From: Exophiala sp. HKRS030
Taxonomy: Eukaryota; Ascomycota; Eurotiomycetes; Chaetothyriales; Herpotrichiellaceae
Reading direction: 5' to 3'
Assembly: GCA_023897205.1 (NCBI GenBank)
Contig: JAHWDD010000006.1
Span: 2,914,001 to 2,978,000 of the forward strand
Length of the DNA: 64,000 nt
In this document: positions 22,865 through 33,360 of the stretch, piece after piece
Numbering within the stretch: the first letter of the stretch is position 1
How the letters are laid out: the number at the start of each line of letters is the position of its first letter
Program-made: the position numbers and the translations under genes
Notes under the pieces: generated by a model
What the model was told of the DNA's origin: nothing
Databases searched by the model: none
The model's input: the letters and a program-made list of their open reading frames with translations, nothing else

Positions 22865-25416
22865 TTACTTTGCTCCAATTTCTTCCTCGGCCCAGCCAGA
22901 AAGACCTCCACGACTATCACTGGTCAAGCCAAGTCCATTGAATCCGCTGGTCCCGAATCCAGTCCCAAACGCGGATCCAAATCCTCCAAAACTACCCTGA
23001 GGTGCGTGACCACCAAACCCTCGTGACGACAAAGGTCCTGCTTGACTTGATTGCGAACCACCAAAAAGTTCCTGTGAAAATGCCGGTAATGAAACCGCTC
23101 GCGAATGTGCACTGCGACTCGATCCCAGTCCCGTGTTGGTAGGAGCAAGGAGACCTCCCACCGTCGTAGACGTACCGTTGCTCAAAGAGTTGTTGCCAAA
23201 GCCACCACTGATGCTGCTTTGCCGAGGTATGTGGGATGGACCACTGGCCTCACGTCCACCGTAGCCATTGGGCAAATCACTGAACATGGTTGCTTGTTGG
23301 TTTGACAAGGCTTGATTTTGTTGATGTTGAAGCGTCGCAAACGACAGACTGTCCTCGCGTAGATCTTGCTCAGCTTGCGCTTGTTGCTGCGAAACATGTG
23401 TCAAGTACATGGTCAGTGGATTGTGACCACCGGCATTGAGAATGGCGGACGGAGTGACCGGCAGTGTTTGCTGGCGGATAGCTTGATTTGACACTTTGGG
23501 TCCAAGAGGAATGCTTGACCGTGTAGGACTTGAGCCCGATTGTGATACTGGGAGCTCGTATCCATTGATTGGGGCCGGAGAGTCGGTACCGTCAAGACCA
23601 GTTTGGCCGCGACCATGGCTGCCGTTCATGTTGATATTTTGTCGAGGAGGATTGCCACATCGATCCTTGCCAAAATTGATCTTGAATCTCTTGTATTCCT
23701 CTCGTCCACGCACAGCCTCGATAGCTTTGATGGCATTTGCAATGTTTGTAAAATTGACAAACGCACAGCTCTTTTCACGCAACGTATTGACCAATTCGAT
23801 ATCCCCGTATTCGGAGAAATCTTGTCTCAACCGCTCCTCGCTCCAGCTCTCATCCAGGTTGCCCACGTAAACATTGCGCGAGGCACCTCCGCTAACGGCC
23901 AATGCAATAGCAGGAGGAAGTGCCCCGGAGTGTTTGCCCCAGCCAATCTTGAGGCGTCTATTGTGGATCATGAGTCCCTGCAAATTGCTCAACGCATAAA
24001 ATGATGCAGCAGAGGTCGGGTCTATAAACGTGACAAAGCAGATATGCTTGTCTGGGATATATCGAATATGGTGCAACAGTCCTCCACGGACCACATTGCA
24101 GATCTCTTCGATTGTCGTTTCAGGATGGATATTACCCAGATAGACGGTACGATTGCCCAGATTGTTGACTCCGCCAGCGGTTGTCGCCACGGCGGCAGCC
24201 GCAACAGACTGCTGTGCCAAAGCGTTAGAGATGAGGTCGCGATCTGCCCCATTGAGCACGTGTGCATAACCAGGAGCGATACCGAGATACTGCGCAGCAT
24301 TCTGCTGTTGAGTTTTGGAGACATAGGCACATCTATCCTTGCCGTAATACACACGTCGAGGAGGTCCCATTTCGGATCTTGTGGAAGCTGACTGACTGCT
24401 TTGATGGCATGACCGACAGAGAGAAAATGGACAAATGCAATTGCCTTTTCTCGGACCATCTTGATTGTATCGATCGGACCAAACTTGCCGAGATCTTCTC
24501 TCAACTCCTGCTCCGTAATTTCTTCCGGAAGGTTGCCCAAATAGACATTACGAGAAGCGCCAGACTGCTGGACTGCAAGAGCAACGGATGTTGGCACTGA
24601 TGATGGTTTTCCCCAACCAACTTTGATGTCATTTCCCTTGATAGCCAATTTCTTCAAGATGGCATCCGAATGGAAATGCGTTGCAGAGCTGCTGTCAAGG
24701 AAAGAGATGAAAGCACAGTTTTTCTCTGGAAGTAATCTCACAGACTCGATTTGACCACTTCTGACATGTCCCAGTATTTCTTCAGCAGATGTATCTGCAG
24801 GTATATTCCCCAAATAGACTGTTCGGCTAGTGCTGGTCATCCACGAATTGTTCATGCCGACCATGGGTTGATAATGCCCGAAAGCGGCACCACCTAGACC
24901 GGAAAATCCAGTCGGGGACGTGGCAGTATAGGTGTCGGGAGACATGACGGTCTGATAGGCTTGAGGAGAAAGAGGATTGGCAGGGGCTTGTGTTGGACTT
25001 GCTAGCTGAGCTTGCTGATTCTGTTGGAATTGTTGTGTCTGATGATGCAAAGCATTGGTACCTTGAGGAAAGCGATTGAAACTTGGAAATTGAGGAGAAG
25101 CGAAGGCACCTGGAGAACCAGGTTGAAATGGACTCCCGAGCAACAATTGAGAAGGTAGCAAAGGGGTGAAGTTCATGTCAAAGGCTGTACCAGGGGTTTG
25201 CTCGTTAACACCGAAGGTAGCTTGATCTTTGCTTGCAGTGGTGAGTGTAGGCAAGGTTGACTTCCGTAGGTTACGATCGTTGTAGCCATGGAAGGGGGTC
25301 TGATTTGTGTTGAACGCGCCATGGCTGAAGCCCGTATTACCGGGAACGAATTTTGACTGCTCGTAACGATTTCCCAACCCCCCAAACACATCTTGACTCT
25401 GCATTGCGGCTAGCAT
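22865..25416 (-). CDS. nrd1: Nrd1/Msa2-type RNA-binding protein with four RRMs, one-base frame break
   Basis: Two overlapping minus frames join into one protein of 850 residues if one base is added near 24362-24368. The upstream frame carries RRM1 ([17 protein letters not shown], about residue 200) and RRM2 ([18 protein letters not shown], about 290). It leaves the family after LPQDPKW. The downstream frame resumes with [19 protein letters not shown], then RRM3 ([18 protein letters not shown]) and RRM4 ([18 protein letters not shown]). The break falls inside a conserved linker, and no intron can explain it. The C-terminus is Gly/Ser-rich. S. pombe Nrd1 has this layout and binds mRNAs of mating and cytokinesis genes to repress differentiation, so a post-transcriptional role in cytoplasm or stress granules is likely. 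The start at 25416 (MLAAMQSQD) is the first ATG in frame; a second ATG follows four codons later. Confidence 0.88.
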
Positions 25417-26355
25417 ATGGGATTCTTGAATAGACTGTCCCTAGGACCGAGTCCAAGGACAACAAGGGCGGCGTCTTCTGGTAGCAAGAAATAAGGGGTT
25501 CGCGGCGGTACCAGTCGAGTCGAGAATGAGCGAGATTGTTCAACGAGAGTGGATGTGAGTAACGGTCAAATGTGACGGGAAGATTTAGAGTAGATTGAAG
25601 ATTGATATTGACGAGGAATGCACAAAGAAGGATGTTCAATGGTAAAGTCAAGATCTCGGACGATTCGCAAGGATTTCAATACCCAGGTGTGATGATTAAC
25701 GAGAGTGGTCAGCGGAATGAATGAAAGGAAGAAAATGAAAGGAAGGTTGTAAAGAATGAAGATAGTGAGAGAAAGTGCGGGATGGAAACAACAGATGAAT
25801 TGAAGCAGATGAATGTGAGAAAGAATGACAAAAGGTCAGATGAATGGATGGATGAATGGGATGGGATTGAGATGGAGGAACCCTGGAGTAACCCTGGAGT
25901 GAGAGGAGGTGTCCAAATAAAATGATTGATTGATTAGCAGCAGTCCAAGCGGAGGGTTCCCTGGAAAGCCCTTGGATGGTCACGGATGGACCTGGACTCG
26001 TGGCATGCAACGAGTCCAATCCAAGCTACAAGGGGACTAAGTCGAGTTACAGGCCACACCGATGAGGTTAGCAGCCAACCACGCGTGATTTAGCATGACC
26101 GAGAGGGGCCCCCGGGAAGTGGGAAGTGAGAGATCGGCCAGGGCCCAGGAGTCCAGGAGTCGAGGAGTGCAGGACCCAGAACCTAGTTAGCATCCTTAGC
26201 ATGCTGTTTAGGCGGGTACAGGTAAGATGCCAGGGGACAATAAGGGAGGATTCCAACGTCTCTCTAGGCTGTCTAGGCTCCGTGAAAGCCTGACGCACAC
26301 TCAACAAACGCTTCCTGTGACCGTCGAAAGTCACGACTCGAGGACTTGTCGGTGG

Positions 26356-26413
26356 GTGCCTGCCTGCGTAGTACGTACCCAGGTTGTCCCTGGATACGTA
26401 GGCAGGCAGGCAC
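26356..26413. repeat. Inverted repeat with 12-bp perfect outer stem
   Basis: GTGCCTGCCTGC at 26356-26367 is the exact reverse complement of the bases at 26402-26413. An inner CCAGG/CCTGG pair could add a second stem around a five-base loop. It lies in intergenic DNA. Confidence 0.75.
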
Positions 26414-26605
26414 TTGACGGACTCTTCTTAACACATTTTACGCCCCGTGACTTTTTCCTACAATATGCAGGTGTAGACTATTCACAGAATACAGTCCACA
26501 GACCAGTTAGTACTTCAAACGTTTTTCATCTGACATCGGGGTTCTTGATTCTTGATACAGGGGAAGTCAGCGAAACAATGCTAAGGAAACAGCTAGGGAA
26601 TTAAA

Positions 26606-26619
26606 GCTGCATATGCAGC
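26606..26619. repeat. Perfect 14-base palindrome
   Basis: The sequence GCTGCATATGCAGC equals its own reverse complement. It could be a dimeric-factor site or chance. Confidence 0.6.
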
Positions 26620-27614
26620 CTGCACCACGCAGCCTCAAGCTAATTGACCAACTACGGAGCAGAACATACTCTGCAGCCCTTTAAAAGGTTTGACCAAATC
26701 TACTACTGTACTGTACTCCGTACGCTCGCAACAGACGCAGCATGGTCAAATTGAGATGTGGGTGACTATGCTTGGCCATGGCGTCGAGACAAAATTTCGA
26801 GTTATTATCAGGGGCAATCTTGTCCTTGTTTGACCGTTCTGTTGATTGATGCAATGCAATTTATTATTGCAATTATGAGGCGACGACACTCAGAGCCTGA
26901 CTTGTTGAATGTACTGCATTCGGCTTCACACCACATTAAAAACTGATAAATTGTCAGCCTCTACCGAGTCTTGAAAGGTCCACATCAATTCGAAAATACG
27001 GAGACCATGTGGTGCAAAGTATTGAGGACTGGCAGACTCGGTGGAAGGATTCGACAAGCTTGTGGCGTTGTTTGATTGACTCTGGCCGCTGCCTCGTGCT
27101 TATTGGCCACTAATGCTTGCCTTGTTCCTGGCCTTATTTGGGCTCTTTTACCCTTGCAGGAGGCACACCCTAGCCAGTGCCTAGCCTAAGGAGCCCCGAG
27201 GAGCCTACCGCAAAGCCAAGCCTCCCGCCGGACCGCGCTTCTTAGCCGATCACGCGCCTAATAGCCGCTAGCCTTGCCCAGACTCAAACGTCTGGCTCAT
27301 GACTCGGGTCGAAAATATACCACCAGCCTCGTTCTTCGGTTTAATGGTAGACTCAAATTGATTCTGTATCAGTCTAAACAAGAAAACCCCGTTAGTATCC
27401 TGTATCTCTCTCACGCATTGCCGTTTCTTGCAGCGGCTCCTGGTGAGTCAGGATGACTTGCTGAAACATTCCAGGACACAGGCTTGGCACGACTCGAATT
27501 TTGAGTCATTGCCCTTTTTTCTTATCAGAACAATTCACAAAACCCACGAAACCCGCCATTGCCGACAACAATCCACAATCCACAATCCCAAGACCAGCTT
27601 CACCAATTTCAAAC

Positions 27615-29333
27615 ATGGCTTCGTCCATTTATGTCGATGAGGATGTTGGTCGAGATGACGATACTGCCACAGGCACGGAGGATGCTCCTTACAAGACATT
27701 GCTACATGCCATGATCAAAAACCCTCCTGGCTCAACTTCATATTTTACCCGAAAATCAGAAACTGGTCCCGTCGATGAAAACGGTGATCCAGCGTCACGT
27801 CTCGAATGGAAACCGGCGACCAAGTCAGCTTTGAAGAAAATCACCAATCTGTACGAGCAGCACAAGCGAAAACAAGCCAAAGCCTCAGAGCTAGCTATTC
27901 GAGATAATGCCGAGGCGGCCAGGCGACAACAAGTTCTAGAAGACGCAAAGAAGATTGTCATCCAGGAAGATGCCAGTCTGCCTGCTCCAATCAGAATCCG
28001 ATTGCACGAGACCGACCCGACTAAGATCAAGTTGGGTGACGAAAACTCAAAAGGAACTCGCATTCAGGTCTTTGGCTACGTGCACCACCTTCGCTCTCAG
28101 AAGGATCTCATCTTTGTCACCCTCCGTGATGGCTACGGGCAGATGCAGTGTATTTTCGCCGGTGATTTGACCAAGACCTATGCAGCCTTGACCCTTACCT
28201 TGGAAACCTCGATCGAGATCCGTGGCGAGCTCAAAGCCCTGCCACCCAAAGCACACGCCCCGCTTGATCGAGAGCTTCACGCAGACTACTTCACCATCAT
28301 TGGCGCAGCTGTCGGAGATAAAGAAGCCATCACCAACAAAGTCCAGGAAGGAGGTGACCCACAAAGTTTGCTCAACAACCGACACCTAGTCATCCGAGGT
28401 GACACGGCCTCGTCTGTTCTCAAAGTCCGCCATTTTGTCGACCTGGCCTTCCGTCTGACCTACCAGGAAATGGGCATGACCTCTGTTTGCCCTCCAGCCA
28501 TGGTACAGACCCAAGTCGAAGGCGGCGCCACGCTCTTCGCATTCGACTACTATGGCGAACAGGCCTACCTTACGCAATCCTCGCAACTCTATCTCGAAAC
28601 TGTCCTAGCATCAGTTGGCGACTGCTACTGCATGCGGCCATCATTCCGCGCCGAAAAATCCCTGACCCGCCGCCATTTGGCCGAGTACGAGCATATCGAG
28701 GGAGAGCTCAACTTCATCACCTTCCCAGACCTGCTCGCACACTTGGAGGAAATCATCTGCCGCGTTGTTGACAAGAGCTTGGCAGACCCTGTCATTGGCA
28801 AATACATTCGAGAACTGAACCCGACATTCCAACCACCAACCCGCCCATTCCGACGCATGCGATACGCAGACGCAATCGACTGGCTCGTAGAAAACAACAT
28901 CCCCAACGAAGACGGCGAACCACACAAATTCGGCGACGACATCGCCGAAGCGGCCGAGCGACGCATGACTGACGCGCTCAACGTGCCCATCTTCCTAACC
29001 CACTTCCCCGTCGAGATCAAGGCCTTCTACATGAAGAAGGACGTCGACGACCCACGCGTGACCGAGAGCGTCGACGTATTGATGCCCGGCGTGGGCGAGA
29101 TCGTCGGCGGCAGCATGCGCATCGACGACTACGAGGAACTCTTGGCCGGCTATGCGCGTGAAGGCATCGACCCGAAGCCTTACTACTGGTACACCGACCA
29201 GCGACGCTACGGCACCACGCCGCACGGTGGCTATGGCCTGGGTCTCGAGAGGTTCTTGGCTTGGATGACCGGCCGCTGGACCGTCAGAGAGTGCACTTTG
29301 TATCCGCGCTTTGCCTATAGATGCACCCCTTAG
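27615..29333 (+). CDS. ded81: Asparaginyl-tRNA synthetase, cytosolic
   Basis: Single exon, 572 residues from the first in-frame ATG at 27615; the frame is open upstream but has no ATG there. After a lysine-rich N-terminal extension, the OB-fold anticodon-binding domain reads RIQVFGYVHHLRSQKDLIFV near residue 150. The class II core follows: motif 2 FRAEKSLTRRHLAEYEHIE and motif 3 GGYGLGLERFLAWM near the C-terminus. The segment WYTDQRRYGTTPHGGYGLG, and the end LYPRFAYRCTP, are those of eukaryotic AsnRS rather than AspRS. It charges tRNA-Asn with asparagine for cytosolic translation. The length is close to yeast Ded81. No mitochondrial presequence is obvious. It is divergent from Nrd1 and convergent with the lectin. 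Confidence 0.95.
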   Translation: MASSIYVDEDVGRDDDTATGTEDAPYKTLLHAMIKNPPGSTSYFTRKSETGPVDENGDPASRLEWKPATKSALKKITNLYEQHKRKQAKASELAIRDNAEAARRQQVLEDAKKIVIQEDASLPAPIRIRLHETDPTKIKLGDENSKGTRIQVFGYVHHLRSQKDLIFVTLRDGYGQMQCIFAGDLTKTYAALTLTLETSIEIRGELKALPPKAHAPLDRELHADYFTIIGAAVGDKEAITNKVQEGGDPQSLLNNRHLVIRGDTASSVLKVRHFVDLAFRLTYQEMGMTSVCPPAMVQTQVEGGATLFAFDYYGEQAYLTQSSQLYLETVLASVGDCYCMRPSFRAEKSLTRRHLAEYEHIEGELNFITFPDLLAHLEEIICRVVDKSLADPVIGKYIRELNPTFQPPTRPFRRMRYADAIDWLVENNIPNEDGEPHKFGDDIAEAAERRMTDALNVPIFLTHFPVEIKAFYMKKDVDDPRVTESVDVLMPGVGEIVGGSMRIDDYEELLAGYAREGIDPKPYYWYTDQRRYGTTPHGGYGLGLERFLAWMTGRWTVRECTLYPRFAYRCTP

Positions 29334-29647
29334 AGCAGACGTGACGAGGCGATTCGATTCGATTTACGATCTCCTTCACATGAAGAATGATGACTGATAT
29401 AGATGAGACGGAGGCGCTAGTGTGAGACGTCGTAGCAAAGAAGAAGATTTTTTCCCAGTTTTCCAACTTTTCTAGACTTTGAGTAGATTTCATTCATCCA
29501 AGCGCTAAAATTACATTGTCTCCTGGACCATAGTACATTTGTCTGACTGTCTAGATTGTCCTCCGGGACGACTCTGGGGGAGTTCCCAAGTCCGGCTTCC
29601 AACCTCTACCTACCCTACTATCGCGTCCCAAGCATTACGTTTGATCT
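29334..29647. other. Short spacer between convergent genes
   Basis: These 314 bases hold the 3' UTRs of AsnRS and the lectin. I see nothing else. Confidence 0.6.
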
Positions 29648-30910
29648 TCACAAATATTTCTTAGGCATGGTGCTTTTCCGCCACTTGTACCAGGCAAATG
29701 CTCCTATGCAGCATGTCTGGAAAGCCATGAAGCTATACAAGATGAATCCAATGCGAGGAGTGTGGGCTTGCACATACTCCCTGAGTCTCTCAGGCACATG
29801 TTCTGTCACGCCCTTGTGTGTCTGCGTGAGTTGTTCGCTGAGTTTGCGGAATTGTGTACTGTGGTCCGAGCTCTTGAGCTCTCGTTCGAGATTCGAGATC
29901 ATACGGTCCAGGTTCGAGACGCGTGAATCCAGACTCGTTATCAATTGCCCGTTGGGTAACTTGGAAACAAGGTCCTTGTGGCGCTGCTCGGCATTCTCTG
30001 TTTGGCGTTGGACTTCCAAGAACAGATTCTGGATGGACTTGGAGAGCTGATTGAGGCGGTTGTGCATGTCGGCGACTTGTGCGTCGTTGAGAGGGATGGA
30101 GGATGAGGACGAAGAAGATGTTGAGTCGGAACCAGTCAAAGGCTGTTGCTGTTGCTGTTGCTGCTGGTTTTGTTGTTGTGCTGGTGGTGAGGGAGGTATG
30201 GTGGCAGCTAAGGAAAATTGAAACACTTCAAACGAGTCCGGAGGATCGAATGAAGAAGCCACCAAACCGAAATTGTAGCCGGTTGGCAAGACAACTTTAT
30301 TGGTGTCGAAGCAATGTTTGCCATCGACTCGGACTTCAAGTCCACCGTTTTGAGTTGATTTGAGGGCAATGTGAGAAGGACGTCCCAAGTTTCGGTAGAC
30401 ATGATCGCAATGGCCAAACGCCAGGCCATCCACGTTCGAATGTGTCTTATATTCGATGGAACCATCGTTTAGGAAGCCCCGGATCTTCTGTGTTCCTCCC
30501 ACCGTATCGATTACAATAGCCAAACCCTCCCACTTGCCCACCGTGTAAATGGTGGATGTTCCAATCTGTTTTTCTCCATTCGCCGTATACCATAGTTGTA
30601 GATTGCCTCCTCCTCGGTCAGGTGCGCCAGCGCGAAATTTGAAATCTACCAGCCAGTCTGGTAATGAATTTGTCTTCTCACTCCATAACGCACCGCGCTT
30701 GTGACCGCCATATGGTGGTGTAAGAATGACTTTATCTGACAAAAGTTGAGGCACGTGGCCTTCTCCAAGCATAGACCAGCCAGGTATAGCAAATGAATTC
30801 GGGGAGAGAGGTTGTTTATGACCGAAGGAGAAGTCGTCGACGACGTTCTGGGCGAGGGCAGCAGCAGCCCAGGCTACGGAAAGCCAAGCGGTGCTGAGTG
30901 AAGGTAGCAT
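29648..30910 (-). CDS. L-type lectin cargo receptor of the early secretory pathway (Emp47/ERGIC-53/VIP36 class)
   Basis: Single exon, 420 residues. Residues 1-21 are a signal peptide (hydrophobic core, AAAALAQ). The lectin domain spans about 22-235, with NSFAIPGWSMLGEG, a Gly-rich DRGGGNLQLWYT and CDHVYRNLGRPSHI. Then come a glutamine run near 250, a serine run near 265, and a coiled coil from about 275 to 370. One membrane helix (about 385-407, FILYSFMAFQTCCIGAFAW) precedes a short basic tail ending KKYL, a KKXX-type dilysine COPI retrieval signal. This is the full layout of ER-Golgi cycling lectins that bind high-mannose glycoproteins. Yeast has Emp46 and Emp47; I cannot say which is closer. 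It shares a 679-bp divergent upstream region with ALG8. Confidence 0.93.
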   Translation of the reverse strand: MLPSLSTAWLSVAWAAAALAQNVVDDFSFGHKQPLSPNSFAIPGWSMLGEGHVPQLLSDKVILTPPYGGHKRGALWSEKTNSLPDWLVDFKFRAGAPDRGGGNLQLWYTANGEKQIGTSTIYTVGKWEGLAIVIDTVGGTQKIRGFLNDGSIEYKTHSNVDGLAFGHCDHVYRNLGRPSHIALKSTQNGGLEVRVDGKHCFDTNKVVLPTGYNFGLVASSFDPPDSFEVFQFSLAATIPPSPPAQQQNQQQQQQQQPLTGSDSTSSSSSSSIPLNDAQVADMHNRLNQLSKSIQNLFLEVQRQTENAEQRHKDLVSKLPNGQLITSLDSRVSNLDRMISNLERELKSSDHSTQFRKLSEQLTQTHKGVTEHVPERLREYVQAHTPRIGFILYSFMAFQTCCIGAFAWYKWRKSTMPKKYL

Positions 30911-31589
30911 GGTCGCTCTGTGTGGAGGGTGTGATGCAGTCCAGATGATATGGAAGAATCTCTCTGCGAAAAAAGACCAAACAAATCAGGTTGTCTAAAC
31001 TTCAATACTGCAACGATATGGGTGAAGGGGATGGGTGTGTCAAGGACTCGAGGATGTAGAGTCTTTCTTGTCGATGATGCTAGTGGTATTCCAATTTCTG
31101 GCGAGGGACACCGTGGTCCAAGCAAGGCACACGCAGATGATGCAGATGCGAAGTTCCCGTCCGATGTCGAAAACAAGCGAAAGGGGTTGTGGTTCAACAA
31201 GTAGTCGATGATTTACAGTGCCTGAGGTAACATGATGTTTAAATGATTCCATGAATGCGTAGAATTAGCTGGGACCAAGTGGCCTTTACAAGACAAACGA
31301 TGATGCTAATAGTGTGACTGAGGATGTGGTCCAGGTGACAAGGGCCCTGGAGCCTCTGGCTGGGACTCTGGGCGTGGGTGCAGGGATGTTGACGATGAAT
31401 CGATGATGGTGCCGCGGATGTTGTTTCCACTTGTGCCACTGCGTCAAAAAGATACTGTGGAGTATCAAGCAATTTGGGGTAAAATACAGGGGATCATCAT
31501 CACACGCAGATCCCAACGTCGTCGTCGACCAAAGCTTGTCAAAACTCACGATTCCCTTCCACAAGCGGAGGGCATGATTTGGTCCCATC
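30911..31589. promoter_or_regulatory. Divergent upstream region between lectin and ALG8
   Basis: These 679 bases serve both starts. I see no ORF with family features. Shared regulation of two glycoprotein-pathway genes is possible but is inferred only from position. Confidence 0.45.
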
Positions 31590-33360
31590 ATGGCATCAGC
31601 AGTGTCTCAGACTCTTAGCCAGTTGCGAGATAAGGCACCGATCATTCCTGTATGGAATTTTTACAATGCGTCCCCGATCGCACTACTTCGGTATGCTAAC
31701 CCTTGAGTGTAGGAGAAGCGAGTCAAGGTAAAAAAACAGACTGGAGAAGACCAATGGCCTTCACTATTTCAGACGGCTGTCGTTGCTACTGCTCTGAAGA
31801 TACTGCTCTTCCCAGCATACAAGTCCACCGACTTCGAAGTCCACCGCAATTGGCTGGCGATTACTCATTCTCTACCTGTAAAGCAGTGGTATTACGAGGT
31901 GAGTTCAACGTTATTCCAGACCTAAGTCAGAGGTTCATGGATCCTTTGCTAAATATCTCAACAGACCACTTCTGAATGGACGCTGGATTACCCACCCGCA
32001 TTCGCTGCATTTGAGTGGTTGTTGTCTCAGCCCGCGGGTTTGATTGACTCTGGAATTGTCCAACTACAAAATCTCAATTACGACTCCTGGGCTACCATTG
32101 TCTTCCAAAGAAGCTCCGTCATCATCACCGAGTTGCTTCTTGTTTATGCCCTCCACAAGTAAGTTTGGCCTTGGACAGAGTCGGTCATGATGTAGCTGAC
32201 TCAGCAGATATACTTCAACCTCTCCAATACCTACACGACAGCAGAGTCATGCCGTGGCATTGTCAATATTGCTCTCTCCTGGTTTGCTGATCATCGACCA
32301 CATCCACTTCCAGTACAATGGATTCCTGTACGGAATACTCATTCTCTCAATTGTCTTGGCGAGAAAAGAGTCGACAATGCTCCTTAGTGGTATCTTGTTC
32401 GCCATTCTTTTATCTCTCAAGCATATCTACCTGTACCTGGCCCCGGCATATTTTGTGTATCTGCTCCGAGTGTATTGTTTACAGGCCAAGAATGTATTTC
32501 GTCCACGCTTCACAAACATTCTGAAGCTCGGTCTCAGTATTGTTGGAGTCTTTGCCATATTTTTGGGACCGTTCGCAGCATTGGGTCAATTGGATCAGCT
32601 TAAAAGTCGCTTGTTCCCATTTGCGCGAGGTCTTTGCCATGCTTACTGGGCACCAAACGTATGGGCGATATATTCTTTCGCGGACAGATTGTTGATCCTG
32701 GCGGCACCTTACCTGGGGTTAAAGGTCGACTCAGCAGCGCTAACAAGTGTGACAAGAGGCCTGGTAGGCGACACTTCATTCGCAGTTCTACCGAATATCA
32801 CCGCACAACATTGCTTCGGTCTGACTCTTGCCTTCCAAATCATTGCTTTGAGTAAGCTGTGGTTGAAGCCGAGCTGGGAGGGCTTTGTCGGAGCAATCAC
32901 CTTGTGCGGATATGCCTCATTCTTATTTGGTTGGCATGTGCACGAAAAAGCCATTCTGCTTGTCTTGATCCCCTTCAGTCTACTGGCTGTCAAAGATCGA
33001 TCTTATCTGGCAAGCTTCAGACCATTGGCGGTGGCCGGACATGTTTCACTGTTTCCACTACTGTTCACAGCGGCCGAGTTCCCGATCAAAGTGGCGTACA
33101 CCATCTCATGGCTGATCATCTTCTTGTACGCATTTGATCAACTTGCTCCAGCTCCAGCAAGAAGACGAGTGTTTCTGTTGGATCGGTTCGCGTTGCTCTA
33201 CATTGCTATCTCTGTGCCGTTGATGGTATATTGTTCACTTGTACATGGGATAGTATTTGGCGACAAGTACGAGTTCTTGCCTTTAATGTTTATAAGTACT
33301 TATTCAGCTGTGGGGATTTTGAGCTCATGGTTGGGCTTCACAGTGTGTTACCTGGCCTGA
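31590..33360 (+). CDS. alg8: ALG8, dolichyl-P-Glc:Glc1Man9GlcNAc2-PP-dolichol glucosyltransferase
   Basis: Four exons: 31590-31649, 31713-31898, 31965-32158 and 32208-33360, giving 530 residues. Intron 1 (31650-31712) has GTATGG, branch TGCTAAC and acceptor GTAG; introns 2 and 3 use GTGAGT and GTAAGT. The protein is mostly membrane helices. ALG6/ALG8 family marks are [40 protein letters not shown], then [19 protein letters not shown] and [18 protein letters not shown]. The luminal acidic loop and the [10 protein letters not shown] block are those of ALG8. It adds the second glucose to the lipid-linked oligosaccharide in the ER lumen before transfer to protein. The length is slightly shorter than yeast Alg8. 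The close TATGCTAAC at 31692 could mislead automatic splicing, since its GT lies inside intron 1. Confidence 0.93.

Larger units (their letters stand above)
25417..27614. other. Intergenic 2.2 kb between divergent genes, hairpins, no gene seen
   Basis: The proximal part (25700-25900) is purine-rich on plus and fits the Nrd1 leader. The middle holds an imperfect hairpin at 26356-26413, a 14-base palindrome at 26606-26619 and one TACTCCGTA. Near 27100-27260 is a C-rich block with repeated CCTAG/AGCC words. Confidence 0.55.

Noticed and set aside
31691..31712. 22-base intron in ALG8 starting at GTATGCTAAC
   Set aside because: It is too short and puts a stop in frame; its TGCTAAC is the branch site of the 63-nt intron 31650-31712.
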